Made by a program: the position numbers and the translations under genes. Under the pieces are notes generated by a model. The model was given only the letters and a program-made list of their open reading frames with translations, ran no database searches and was not told the DNA's origin. Shown here one piece after another: positions 36,264-44,863 of a stretch of DNA of 64,000 nucleotides. The DNA comes from Pseudonocardia sp. HH130629-09 (GTDB lineage: Bacteria > Actinomycetota > Actinomycetes > Mycobacteriales > Pseudonocardiaceae): assembly GCF_001294645.1 (NCBI RefSeq), contig NZ_CP011868.1, forward strand, positions 4,464,001 to 4,528,000. The letters are read 5' to 3'. Positions within the stretch are counted from its first letter, which is position 1; every line of letters begins with the position of its first letter.

Positions 36264-37409
36264 CTACCGCACGGCGTCGAGCGCGGCCCGCAGGTCGTCG
36301 AGCAGGTCGTCGGCGTCCTCGATGCCGACCGACAGCCGGACGAGCGAGTCCGGCACCTCCAGCATCGAGCCCGCGGTCGAGGCGTGGGTCATCTGGCCGG
36401 GGTGCTCGATCAGCGACTCGATCCCGCCGAGCGACTCGGCAAGGGTGAACAGCCGGGTGCCCGCGCAGATCCGCAGCGCCGCGTCGAGCCCGCCCGCGGC
36501 GAGGAAGGACACCATGCCGCCGAACCGGCGCATCTGCTTGGCCGCGACCTCGTGGCCGGGGTGCTCCGGCAGCCCCGGGTAGAGCACCGAGGACACCGCC
36601 GGGTGCGCGGCCAGCATCTCGGCGACCCGCTCGGCGTTGTCGCAGTGGCGCTCCATCCGCACCGCGAGGGTCTTCGCGCCACGCAGGGTCAGCCACGCGT
36701 CGAACGGGCCGGGCACCGACCCGGTGGAGTTCTGGACGAACGAGATCTGCTCGGCCAGCGCGTCGTCGTCGGTGACCAGCGCCCCGCCGACGACGTCGGA
36801 GTGGCCCCCGACGTACTTGGTCGTGGAGTGCACGACGACGTCGGCACCCAGGGCCAGCGGCGTTTGCAGGTACGGCGAGGCGAAGGTGTTGTCGACGACG
36901 AGCCGCGCACCCGCGGCGTGCGCGACCCCGGAGAGGACCGCGATGTCGGCGATCCCCAGCAGCGGGTTGGTCGGGGTCTCGCACCACACGACCTTCGTCG
37001 TGGGCCGCAGCGCCGCGCGCAGGGCGTCGTGGTCGGCGAGGTCGGCCGGGGTGTGCTCGACGCCGTACCCGGCCAGCACCTTGTCGACCAGCCGGAACGT
37101 GCCGCCGTAGGCGTCGTGCGGGATGACCAGGTGGTCACCGGGCCGCAGCAGGACGCGCAGTAGGGTGTCCGTCGCGCCCATCCCCGAGCCGAAGGCGTGC
37201 GCGTGCCGGCCGCCCTCCAGGGCGGCGAGCTGGTCCTGCAGCACGGTCCGGGTCGGGTTGGCGCTGCGGGAGTACTCGTACCCGCCGCGGACCCCGCCGA
37301 CGCCGTCCTGGGCGTAGGTCGAGCTCGTGTGGATGGACGTCGTGACCGCGCCGGTCGTCGGGTCCGGAACCTGGCCGGCGTGGATCGCGCGCGTGGAGAA
37401 GCCCTGCAT
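36264..37409 (-). CDS. metB: Cystathionine gamma-synthase / gamma-lyase family PLP enzyme
   Basis: A 381-residue trans-sulfuration enzyme. MQGFSTRAIHAGQVPDPTTGAVTTSIHTSSTYAQ is the family opening. Substrate and PLP-contact motifs YEYSRSANPTR and AFGSGMGAT are present, and the PLP Lys is in HSTTKYVGGHSDVVGG. It either makes cystathionine from O-acyl-homoserine and cysteine, or cleaves cystathionine; sequence alone does not settle direction. Its position 38 bp after cbs suggests reverse trans-sulfuration (homocysteine to cysteine), as proposed for the mycobacterial pair. Confidence 0.92.
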   Translation of the reverse strand: MQGFSTRAIHAGQVPDPTTGAVTTSIHTSSTYAQDGVGGVRGGYEYSRSANPTRTVLQDQLAALEGGRHAHAFGSGMGATDTLLRVLLRPGDHLVIPHDAYGGTFRLVDKVLAGYGVEHTPADLADHDALRAALRPTTKVVWCETPTNPLLGIADIAVLSGVAHAAGARLVVDNTFASPYLQTPLALGADVVVHSTTKYVGGHSDVVGGALVTDDDALAEQISFVQNSTGSVPGPFDAWLTLRGAKTLAVRMERHCDNAERVAEMLAAHPAVSSVLYPGLPEHPGHEVAAKQMRRFGGMVSFLAAGGLDAALRICAGTRLFTLAESLGGIESLIEHPGQMTHASTAGSMLEVPDSLVRLSVGIEDADDLLDDLRAALDAVR

Positions 37410-37447
37410 GGGCGCCGAGGCTACTCCCGGCGCCCGTGCGGACCGGA

Positions 37448-38818
37448 TCAGGCGTTGCCGCCGAGGAATGCGATCACGTCGGAACGGGTGACGACGCCCG
37501 CGGGCTTGCCGTCCTCCAGCACCAGCGCGGCGTCGGCCTTGGCGAAGGCCTCCATCGCGTCCTGCACCGACTCGCCGGCGCCGAGGGTCGGCAGCGGCGG
37601 GGACATGTGGTCCTCGAGCCGGTCCGAGAGCTTGGCCCGCCCGGTGAACAGCGCGTCGAGCAGGTCGCGTTCGCTGACCGAGCCGGCGACCTCGGCCGCC
37701 ATGACCGGCGGCTCCGCCTTGACCACGGGCATCTGGGAGACGCCGAACTCGCGCAGGTAGAGCGCGGCGTCGGCGACGGTCTCGTTGGGGTGGGCGTGCA
37801 CCAGCGAGGGCAGTGCGCCGTCCTTGCGCCGCAGCACGTCGCCGATGGTCGTGCCCTGCGACGGGGGGAGGAAGCCGTAGCTGGCCATCCAGCGGTCGTT
37901 GAAGACCTTGCCGAGGTAGCCGCGGCCACCGTCGGGCAGCAGCACGACGACCACCGCGTCCGCGGGCAGCGTCGCGGCCACCCGCAGCGCGGCGACGGTC
38001 GCCATCCCGCAGGAACCGCCGACGAGCAGCGCCTCCTCGCGGGCGAGGCGGCGGGTCATCTCGAAGGAGTCGGCGTCGGAGACGGCGACGATCTCGTCGC
38101 AGACGTCGCGGTCGTAGGTGGTCGGCCAGAAGTCCTCGCCGACGCCCTCGACCAGGTAGGGACGGCCGGTCCCGCCGGAGTAGACCGAGCCCTCCGGGTC
38201 GGCACCGATGATCCGCACGGCACCGTTCGACCTCTCCTTGAGGTACCGCCCGATGCCCGAGATGGTGCCGCCGGTACCGATCCCCGCCACGAAGTGCGTG
38301 ATCCGGCCCTCGGTCTGCTCCCAGATCTCCGGGCCCGTCGAGTGGTAGTGCGACTCGGGGTTGGCCGGGTTCGCGTACTGGTTCGGCTTCCAGGCGCCCT
38401 CGATCTCGCGGACCAGACGGTCGGAGGTCCGGTAGTAGGAGTCCGGGTGGTCCGGCTCGACAGCCGTCGGGCACACCACGACCTCGGCGCCGTAGGCCTT
38501 GAGGACGTTGCGCTTGTCCTCCCCGACCTTGTCCGGGCACACGAACACGCAGTGGTAGCCCTTGCGCTGGGCGACCATCGCCAGCCCGACGCCGGTGTTG
38601 CCCGAGGTCGGCTCGACGATCGTGCCGCCGGGACGCAGCTCACCGGAGGCCTCGGCGGTCTCGACCATCCGCAGGGCGATGCGGTCCTTCACCGATCCAC
38701 CGGGGTTCAGGTACTCGACCTTGGCCAGGACCGGCGGGGCGATGCCCTCCGCCGTCGCTCCCAGCCGGACGAGGGGTGTGTTCCCGACCAGGTCGACGAC
38801 GTGCTCGACATAACGCAT
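37448..38818 (-). CDS. cbs: Cystathionine beta-synthase
   Basis: A 456-residue CBS, which joins serine (or O-acetylserine) and homocysteine into cystathionine. The PLP Lys is in LNPGGSVKDRIALRM, and the phosphate loop GIGTGGTISGIGRYLKE is present. A C-terminal Bateman pair of CBS domains (about residues 335-456: PSLVHAHPNETVADAALYLREFGVSQMPVV; VQDAMEAFAKADAALVLEDGKPAGVVTRSDVI) is probably regulatory. ATG 38818 lies within a short GCATGCATGC repeat. It is co-directional with metB and with the PPOX gene 19 bp upstream. Confidence 0.95.
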   Translation of the reverse strand: MRYVEHVVDLVGNTPLVRLGATAEGIAPPVLAKVEYLNPGGSVKDRIALRMVETAEASGELRPGGTIVEPTSGNTGVGLAMVAQRKGYHCVFVCPDKVGEDKRNVLKAYGAEVVVCPTAVEPDHPDSYYRTSDRLVREIEGAWKPNQYANPANPESHYHSTGPEIWEQTEGRITHFVAGIGTGGTISGIGRYLKERSNGAVRIIGADPEGSVYSGGTGRPYLVEGVGEDFWPTTYDRDVCDEIVAVSDADSFEMTRRLAREEALLVGGSCGMATVAALRVAATLPADAVVVVLLPDGGRGYLGKVFNDRWMASYGFLPPSQGTTIGDVLRRKDGALPSLVHAHPNETVADAALYLREFGVSQMPVVKAEPPVMAAEVAGSVSERDLLDALFTGRAKLSDRLEDHMSPPLPTLGAGESVQDAMEAFAKADAALVLEDGKPAGVVTRSDVIAFLGGNA

Positions 38819-38837
38819 GCATGCATCCTCGCACCGT

Positions 38838-39311
38838 TCACTCGCGCGAGACCTCGTGCATCCCGCCTGCCGGGGTCCACCACCGCACCACGAGACGGTT
38901 CCGCGCGTCGTTCAGCCCGGTCCAGACGACCTCGGTCAGGTCGACGCGGAACGCGTCGCCGGTGACCGGCCCGGAGAGCGGGCCCTGCAGCACCGCCCGG
39001 CCCGACACCTTCAGGTCACCGTCGCCGAGATCCCCGCCGGACTGGTCGGCGGGTGCGGCGTGCAGCGCGAACCGCGGGTCCCGCCGCAGGTCGGAGCCCT
39101 TCCGGGCGCCCGGCATCGATCCGAAGGAGAGCTCGGTGTCACCGGCCGCGTCGTCCAGCACCACCTCGATCCCGGAGACGCGCGGTGACCCGTCGGCCCG
39201 CAGCGTCGCGATCACGAGCGCGATCCCCCGCCGCAGGATCCGCTCGGACAGCTCGGCGAACGCGGGCTCGGCCCGCCGGAAGTCTCCCCACGTCGTCATG
39301 GACGAGAGCAT
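38838..39311 (-). CDS. Pyridoxamine 5'-phosphate oxidase-fold protein
   Basis: A 157-residue split-barrel flavin-binding-type protein. Visible parts are FRRAEPAFAELSERILRRGIALVIATLRADGSPRVSGIEVVL, ELSFGSMPGARKGSDLRRDPRFALHAAP and the closing strand. Many such proteins bind FMN or F420, but the cofactor is unknown. I prefer ATG 39311, which has AGGGG at good spacing; ATG 39299 (MTTWGDF) is the alternative. It sits 19 bp upstream of cbs, so it probably begins the cbs-metB operon; since those enzymes use PLP, a link to B6 or redox metabolism is possible but unproven. Confidence 0.75.
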   Translation of the reverse strand: MLSSMTTWGDFRRAEPAFAELSERILRRGIALVIATLRADGSPRVSGIEVVLDDAAGDTELSFGSMPGARKGSDLRRDPRFALHAAPADQSGGDLGDGDLKVSGRAVLQGPLSGPVTGDAFRVDLTEVVWTGLNDARNRLVVRWWTPAGGMHEVSRE

Positions 39312-39411
39312 GCCGCGCACCCCTGACGGTTTCGTCACGCCGTCTCCCGATCATCGGTTACCGGCGAGTAGGGTCCAAGGTAGTGGTACCTGCGATGGAG
39401 GAGGACGTCCC

Positions 39412-40632
39412 ATGCCCGAAGCCGTGATCGTCGCCGCGGCCCGGTCCCCGATCGGCCGCGCCAACAAGGGCTCCCTCGCCGGGATGCGCCCGGACGACCT
39501 GACCGTGCAGATGATCCGCGCCGCCCTCGGCCAGGTCCCGCAGCTGGACCCGGCCGAGATCGACGACCTGATGCTCGGCTGCGGCCTGCCCGGCGGGGAG
39601 CAGGGCAACAACCTGGCCCGGATCGTCGCGATCCAGCTCGGCTACGACTCGCTGCCCGGCACCACCATCACCCGGTACTGCTCGTCGTCGCTGCAGACGA
39701 CCCGGATGGCGCTGCACGCGATCAAGGCGGGCGAGGGCGACGTCTTCGTCTCCGCCGGCGTCGAGACCGTCTCCCGCTTCTCCCGCGGCACGTCGGACTC
39801 CTGGCCGGACACGCACAACCCGCTGTTCGCCGACGCGGAGGCCCGTACCGCCGAGACCGCGGAGAAGGGCGCCGAGACCTGGACCGACCCTCGCGACCAG
39901 AACCTGCTGCCCGACGCCTACATCGCGATGGGGCAGACGGCGGAGAACCTGGCCCGGTACAAGGACGTGTCGCGCGAGGACATGGACCGCTTCGCGGTGC
40001 AGTCGCAGAACCGCGCCGAGCAGGCCATCGCCGACGGCTTCTTCGCCCGTGAGATCACCCCGGTGACGCTGCCCGACGGCACGGTCGTCGACACCGACGA
40101 CGGCCCGCGTCCGGGCACCACCTACGACAAGATCTCGCAGCTCAAGCCGGTCTTCCGTCCGGACGGGCGGATCACCGCGGGCAACGCCTGCCCGCTCAAC
40201 GACGGCGCCGCCGCTCTGGTGATCATGTCCGACAGCAGGGCCGAGCAGCTCGGGGTCACCCCGCTCGCACGGGTCGTGTCCACCGGTGTCACCGGGCTCT
40301 CGCCGGAGATCATGGGCTACGGCCCGGTCGAGGCGTCGCAGCAGGCACTGCGTCGCGCGGGTCTCACGATCGACGACATCGACCTCATCGAGATCAACGA
40401 GGCGTTCGCCGCGCAGGTCCTGCCCAGCGCGCGCGACCTCGGCATCGACGAGGCGAAGCTGAACGTGCACGGCGGCGCGATCGCGCTGGGCCACCCGTTC
40501 GGCATGACCGGCGCCCGGATCACCACGACCCTGATGAACGGTCTGCGCAGCACCGGCGGCCGGTACGGGCTGGAGACGATGTGCGTCGGCGGCGGCCAGG
40601 GCATGGCGCTGGTGATCGAGAACCTCGCCTGA
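39412..40632 (+). CDS. Acetyl-CoA C-acyltransferase (thiolase)
   Basis: A 406-residue thiolase. The nucleophile Cys is at about 90 (TITRYCSSSLQTTRMALHAIKAGEGDVFVSAGVE). The catalytic His is in HGGAIALGHPFGMTGAR and the second Cys in ETMCVGGGQGMALV; NEAFAAQVL is also conserved. It cleaves 3-ketoacyl-CoA in beta-oxidation, or condenses acyl-CoAs. It corresponds in position to mycobacterial FadA3 (Rv1074c, from memory). ATG 39412 has GGAGGAGG upstream. Confidence 0.94.
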   Translation: MPEAVIVAAARSPIGRANKGSLAGMRPDDLTVQMIRAALGQVPQLDPAEIDDLMLGCGLPGGEQGNNLARIVAIQLGYDSLPGTTITRYCSSSLQTTRMALHAIKAGEGDVFVSAGVETVSRFSRGTSDSWPDTHNPLFADAEARTAETAEKGAETWTDPRDQNLLPDAYIAMGQTAENLARYKDVSREDMDRFAVQSQNRAEQAIADGFFAREITPVTLPDGTVVDTDDGPRPGTTYDKISQLKPVFRPDGRITAGNACPLNDGAAALVIMSDSRAEQLGVTPLARVVSTGVTGLSPEIMGYGPVEASQQALRRAGLTIDDIDLIEINEAFAAQVLPSARDLGIDEAKLNVHGGAIALGHPFGMTGARITTTLMNGLRSTGGRYGLETMCVGGGQGMALVIENLA

Positions 40633-40656
40633 CCCACGGCGTCCCCCGGGACGGGG

Positions 40657-41097
40657 TCAGGCCGCGCGGCCGGGCGGGTCGATGCGCACACCCGTGGTCT
40701 CGATCGCGGCCTCGGTCCGCAACCGGGCGAGCTCCCGGTCGGCGTCGAGCGCGCCCTGGGTGCCACCCGCCTCGACGTGGGCGCGCAGCGGCGGGTCCTC
40801 GACGCCGACGGCCCGGCAGACGTCGAGCAGGACGTCGTCGTAGGCGGCCAGCAGCGCCAGCCGCCGGACCCGGGTGGCCTGCGGGGGCCCGCGGCGCAGC
40901 CGGTCGAGCCGGCGCAGGTCGGCGACGAGCCGTTCCAGTGGCGGCCCGATCGGGCGCGGCGTCGGACGGCCTCGCCGCGCGGCGGCCCGGCGCGCCAGCC
41001 GGGACAGGTGCACCAGCAGTCCCACCAGCACCACGGGGCCGAAGGCGATCGCCAGGAAGACGGTGATCCCGGTGACGACCGGGTCGTTCCCGGGCAC
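40657..41097 (-). CDS. Conserved hypothetical membrane-anchored protein
   Basis: A 146-residue protein with one N-terminal transmembrane helix (VVTGITVFLAIAFGPVVLVGLLVHLSRLA). A basic loop and an Arg/Leu-rich helical cytoplasmic domain with a conserved-looking DDVLLDVCRAVGVEDPPL follow. GTG 41097 follows TAGCGT at leaderless spacing. It is convergent with the thiolase gene. Function unknown. Confidence 0.7.
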   Translation of the reverse strand: MPGNDPVVTGITVFLAIAFGPVVLVGLLVHLSRLARRAAARRGRPTPRPIGPPLERLVADLRRLDRLRRGPPQATRVRRLALLAAYDDVLLDVCRAVGVEDPPLRAHVEAGGTQGALDADRELARLRTEAAIETTGVRIDPPGRAA

Positions 41098-41242
41098 GGC
41101 ACCGACGCTACGGCTCCCGGCTCCGCCGGACCACCCCCGACACGACGACGCCGCGGACACCGGAGGTGTCCGCGGCGCGCGCGACCGGAGGGGGCGATTC
41201 CGGCCGCACCCGGCCCTCACGGGCCGGGTCGTGGGTGACCGG

Positions 41243-42064
41243 TCAGTCCTGGCGCAGGTAGCTCAGCAGGCGCAGGATCTCGATGTAGAGCCAGACGATC
41301 GTGGTCATGAGGCCGAAGGCGAGGTACCAGGAGTACTTCGCCGGAACACCCGCCTTGACCGCGTTGTCCGCGGCGTCGAAGTCCATCAGCAGGCTGAACG
41401 CCGCCACACCGATCACGACGATGCTGAACAGGATGGCCAGCGGGCCGCCGTCACGGAGGCCGAAGCCGCCCTCCATGAAGAAGCTCGCGACCAGGTTGGC
41501 CAGCATGAGGACGACGACGCCGATCAGGGCGCCCATCATCCACTTGGTGAAGCGCGGCGTGACCCGGACGGCACCGGTCTTGTAGACGACCAGCATGCCG
41601 AAGAAGACACCGGCGGTGCCGATGACGGCCTGGATCCCGATCCCCTGCAGGGCCGGGCTCTGCTGCATCATCCCGGTGATGCCGCCGAGGGCGACACCTA
41701 TCGCGCCGGAGTAGATCAGCGTCAGCGGAGCGCTGGGCTTCTGCTTGAAGATGACGATCAGCGAGACGACCAGGCCGACGAGGAACGCCGGCAGGGCCAG
41801 GATGTAGAGCCCCGACATCACGGTCAGGATGCCGGCGACCAGCGCGAGACCCGCGCTGATCGCGGTCTTCTGGACGACGTCGTCGACCGTGATCGGGCGA
41901 CCCGTCTCCTGCGTGGCCTGGGTCGGGTCGACGTAGGACGGCTGGGAGCCGGCCATGGCGGCGCCCCCGCCCATCATGCCGCCACCCGAGCGGTCGAACG
42001 TGGCGTAGCCGCCCTGCTGCTGTGTGGGCAGGTTGCGGAACGCCGGATTGCTCGTGGAGCGCAC
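41243..42064 (-). CDS. Bax inhibitor-1 / YccA family membrane protein
   Basis: A 273-residue protein. The first 60 residues are a Gly/Gln-rich cytoplasmic segment. About seven transmembrane helices follow (AGLALVAGILTVMSGLYILALPAFLVGLVVSLIVIF through AFGLMTTIVWLYIEILRLLSYL). The C-terminal part with acidic residues in the last helices (LMDFDAADNAVKAGVPAKYSWYLAFG) matches the BI-1/TMBIM fold, a pH-sensitive ion leak. The GTG at 42064 has GAGGAGG upstream. An AT-rich patch with a small hairpin lies 90-110 bp upstream. Confidence 0.92.
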   Translation of the reverse strand: MRSTSNPAFRNLPTQQQGGYATFDRSGGGMMGGGAAMAGSQPSYVDPTQATQETGRPITVDDVVQKTAISAGLALVAGILTVMSGLYILALPAFLVGLVVSLIVIFKQKPSAPLTLIYSGAIGVALGGITGMMQQSPALQGIGIQAVIGTAGVFFGMLVVYKTGAVRVTPRFTKWMMGALIGVVVLMLANLVASFFMEGGFGLRDGGPLAILFSIVVIGVAAFSLLMDFDAADNAVKAGVPAKYSWYLAFGLMTTIVWLYIEILRLLSYLRQD

Positions 42065-42221
42065 CTGGATCCTCCTCGACGGACGTGTGCGGGGCCCACC
42101 TCTGGCAGGCCCTCACACGTGTGCAACGCCGAGGGAGAGCCGGGGGTTCCCGCTGGTAAAAGAAAATTTACCGCGTCCGGGGGTCCGGCGTCAGTCCTGT
42201 CCCCCCAACAACGGGCGGTGA

Positions 42222-42539
42222 TCACCGCCCCGGGAGTCTCACCTGCGGGAACGTCGACGTCGTCGGCAGCGGTTCGGCACGCACCGCCGGCATCTCGGGC
42301 GTGGTGTCGTCGTGCCGGTCGTCCACGGTGTCGAGGGAGTCCACGGTGTCGACGGAGTCGGCACGCCCGTCGGCCAGCGGCGCGTCACCGCGCATCTCGG
42401 CGCGGATCAACGCCGGCCAGCGCCCGACCGAACCGAGCGCGGCCACCGCGGCGCGGCGTCCCGCCGGGCTGACCAGCACGGCGACCACGACGACCAACGC
42501 GACGGCGACGACCACGCCGCTGGAACCCGGAGCGAACAC
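42222..42539 (-). CDS. Small membrane protein with an acidic repeat
   Basis: A 105-residue protein with an N-terminal transmembrane helix (SSGVVVAVALVVVVAVLVSPAGRR) and a cytoplasmic tail with a DSVDTVDSLDTVDD near-repeat. GTG 42539 has GAGGAGG at good spacing. It is divergent from the small protein at 42733. Function not recognised. Confidence 0.65.
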   Translation of the reverse strand: MFAPGSSGVVVAVALVVVVAVLVSPAGRRAAVAALGSVGRWPALIRAEMRGDAPLADGRADSVDTVDSLDTVDDRHDDTTPEMPAVRAEPLPTTSTFPQVRLPGR

Positions 42540-42732
42540 GGGCGTACCTCCTCGCAGAAGCGGGCGCCCGGCCGGGGGCAGCCGGGACCCACCCTCGCGT
42601 CGTACAACGATCCTGTGGCGGGTCGGTCACGGGCCGTCACCGTGCAGCGGGCGGACCCGGGCGGGCCGCACTACTGTCGGCGCGTTCGCGACGGCGCCTC
42701 CGTCGCCCCTCCAGTGAAAGGACGGTCCGGAT

Positions 42733-42957
42733 ATGTGGGCCCTGCTCTCCCGGCACCTGCGCGTGTGGCTGCTGCTGGCGGTCGGTGCACCGCTGCTGGC
42801 CTGGCTCCTGGGCAAGATCGGCGACGCCGTCGAGCGCCGCCGCGGCCCCAACACCCTGACCAAGCTGATCCGTTCGGGCCGCCGCTACCTGGAACGGCGC
42901 AGCCGGGGACCGCTGCGCCGCCACGAGCAGACCGACCCCGAGCGGCTCGCCCGCTGA
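42733..42957 (+). CDS. Small basic membrane protein
   Basis: A 74-residue protein with one hydrophobic helix (LRVWLLLAVGAPLLAWLLGKIGDAVE) and a strongly basic C-terminus (RRRGPNTLTKLIRSGRRYLERRSRG). Such short proteins are widespread in actinobacteria, without known function. It converges on the zinc-ribbon-like gene at 42983. Confidence 0.65.
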   Translation: MWALLSRHLRVWLLLAVGAPLLAWLLGKIGDAVERRRGPNTLTKLIRSGRRYLERRSRGPLRRHEQTDPERLAR

Positions 42958-42982
42958 CGACTCCCGCGCCGGCGCCGCAGGC

Positions 42983-43294
42983 TCAGGCCGGCAGCATCCG
43001 GCGCAGACCCCAGCCGCGCCGGCGGTCGGGGCGCCGCCGCGGTGCCTCGTCCGCCGGGGGCGTCGGGTCGAGCTGTCCGCAGCGGCCGCACGGCACCCCG
43101 GCGACGTCGATCAGCGGGGCCGGGGACACCAGGTGGCCGCACAGCGCCGCGTAGCGGCCGGTCCGCACCGAGTGCGGCGCACAGAGTTCCGCGTCGGTCA
43201 CCTTGTGTGCACGACCATCGAGAACCGACGTCAGCGTCAGGACATCGGGGCAGCCGGCGTCGTTCGTCCGTCCGGCGGTCACGACGACGCCCAC
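42983..43294 (-). CDS. Small Cys-rich (zinc-ribbon-like) protein
   Basis: A 103-residue protein with paired metal-ligand-like motifs (LCAPHSVRTGRYAALCGHLV and GVPCGRCGQL) and a basic C-terminal tail. It resembles conserved actinobacterial hypothetical proteins with the PHSVRTGRYxALCG signature. GTG 43294 is the likely start, but a GTG a few codons in is possible. Function unknown. Confidence 0.65.
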   Translation of the reverse strand: MGVVVTAGRTNDAGCPDVLTLTSVLDGRAHKVTDAELCAPHSVRTGRYAALCGHLVSPAPLIDVAGVPCGRCGQLDPTPPADEAPRRRPDRRRGWGLRRMLPA

Positions 43295-43457
43295 ACGATG
43301 GCAGATCCGTGCGTCGACCGGCGCATTTCTCTGGCCTCCTCAGCGTGTCAGTCGTTCCATCGTCACGGATCACACTTGCGGATGCAAGATCCCTTCCACA
43401 GTCTTTCGACACTCTCCGCAGTCAAACGGACGCCGCGGACACATCCGGAGGTCCCCC

Positions 43458-43703
43458 ATGTCCCACTCGAACGGCACGCGCGCAGCAGATCTCGGCCCGG
43501 TGACGTGGCGTCGCCCGGCCGGCGGGGCGGCCGAGGGGCAGAACGTGGAGTTCGCCGTCCTCGACGACGGCCAGGTCGCCGTCCGCAACGCCCGCGACCC
43601 CGAGGGCCCGGTCCTCGTCTACACCCCGGCCGAGATCTCCGCGTTCGTCGACGGCGCCAAGAAGGGCGAGTTCGACGACATGGTCGACCCCTTCCGCGAC
43701 TGA
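43458..43703 (+). CDS. DUF397-type protein
   Basis: An 81-residue protein tentatively placed in DUF397 (DLGPVTWRRPAGG; GQNVEFAVLDDGQVAVRNARDPEGPVLVYTPAEISAFVDGAKKGEFD). DUF397 proteins are usually paired with an XRE regulator containing a Scr1-like domain; none is adjacent, so this one is an orphan. ATG 43458 has GGAGG at good spacing. A short inverted repeat (CTTGC-4-GCAAG, 43375-43388) lies upstream. Confidence 0.88.
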   Translation: MSHSNGTRAADLGPVTWRRPAGGAAEGQNVEFAVLDDGQVAVRNARDPEGPVLVYTPAEISAFVDGAKKGEFDDMVDPFRD

Positions 43704-43710
43704 GCCGGGC

Positions 43711-44760
43711 TCACGGCAGCAGCGGGTCCGCCTCGCGCCACAGCCGGGCGACCACCTCGGACGCGGGGTCGGTCGTCGCGCGTCCGGCGGCCTGGCCCGC
43801 CCAGTGGTTCACCCGGTCGACCGCGCCGGGCTCACCCGCGCGGTAGCGGGCCACCAGGCGTCGCTGGTGGGGGTAGGGCCCCGGCGCCGGGGCGCCCGGC
43901 ACGGTCCAGGCCCGGACGAAGTCGGTGGCGATGCCGCGGGACAGCCGGCCGGTGTAGGCGCGGGTGGTCGTCGTACCGGTGGGGTCCAGGCCGTCGAGCC
44001 GGGCGGACCAGCCGTCGTCGATCCCGGCCTCGGGGCTGCGCAGCAGCGCCGTCCCCACCTGCACCGCACTCGCGCCGAGGGTGAGCGCGGCGGCCAGGGC
44101 CCGGCCGTCGCCGATCGCCCCGGCGGCGACCACCGGGACACCGACGGCGTCGGCCACCCACGGGACGAGCGCGAGCAGCCCGACCGAGACGGCCTCGGCG
44201 TCGGCGGGGTCGGTGGTGCCACGGTGCCCGCCCGCCTCCATCCCCTGCGCGACGACGGCGTCGGCCCCCGCCCGCTCCGCCGCGAGGGCCTCGGAGCGGG
44301 TCGTGACCGTCGCGAACCAGGCACAGCCCGCACCGTGCACCGCGGCGACCTGCTCGGCCGTGAACAGCCCCATGATCGTCGAGACGACGGCCGGCCGGGC
44401 TGCCAGGACGGCGGCGAGCTGGTCGGAGAACGCCGGTCCGGGGCCGCCGGGCGGAGCCGGCGCACCGCCCAGGGAGTCGAGATAGGCGGTCTGGAGGCCC
44501 ACGTCGTCGTCGGTGGGCGGGTCGGGGATCCACAGGTTGAGCTGGAACGGAGCGGTCCCGGCGAGGGCGCGGAAGCGAGCGGCCCAGTCGGCGATCGCCT
44601 CCGGGGTGTCGTTGACGACGCCGGCCGCGCCCATGCCCCCGGCCGCGGCCACCGCGGCCGCGAGCTCGGGCGGGCAGGCCCCGGCCATGGGGGCCTCCAG
44701 GACCGGGACCCGCAGCCCGTGGCGTGTGCAGAAGGACTCGGCCCGGCTCCGTGCGCTCAC
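43711..44760 (-). CDS. Nitronate monooxygenase family FMN enzyme
   Basis: A 349-residue TIM-barrel flavoenzyme of the nitronate monooxygenase/2-nitropropane dioxygenase family. LRVPVLEAPMAGACPPELAAAVAAAGGMGAAG is the typical opening. GADAVVAQGMEAGGHRG carries the FMN/catalytic region with the His, and GVPVVAAGAIGDGRALAAALTLGASAVQVGTALL is the phosphate-binding end. It oxidises nitronates, or related substrates, with O2. GTG 44760 is the start. It is divergent from the proteasome-like gene. Confidence 0.9.
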   Translation of the reverse strand: MSARSRAESFCTRHGLRVPVLEAPMAGACPPELAAAVAAAGGMGAAGVVNDTPEAIADWAARFRALAGTAPFQLNLWIPDPPTDDDVGLQTAYLDSLGGAPAPPGGPGPAFSDQLAAVLAARPAVVSTIMGLFTAEQVAAVHGAGCAWFATVTTRSEALAAERAGADAVVAQGMEAGGHRGTTDPADAEAVSVGLLALVPWVADAVGVPVVAAGAIGDGRALAAALTLGASAVQVGTALLRSPEAGIDDGWSARLDGLDPTGTTTTRAYTGRLSRGIATDFVRAWTVPGAPAPGPYPHQRRLVARYRAGEPGAVDRVNHWAGQAAGRATTDPASEVVARLWREADPLLP

Positions 44761-44863
44761 CGTCGCGAGTGTGCCACTGCACCGCGGGTGGACCGGGGCG
44801 GCGCGGACAGGAAGGATCGAACCCCGACCCCGTCCCGCAGTGCGAAGGAGCCCGCTCCCCCTC

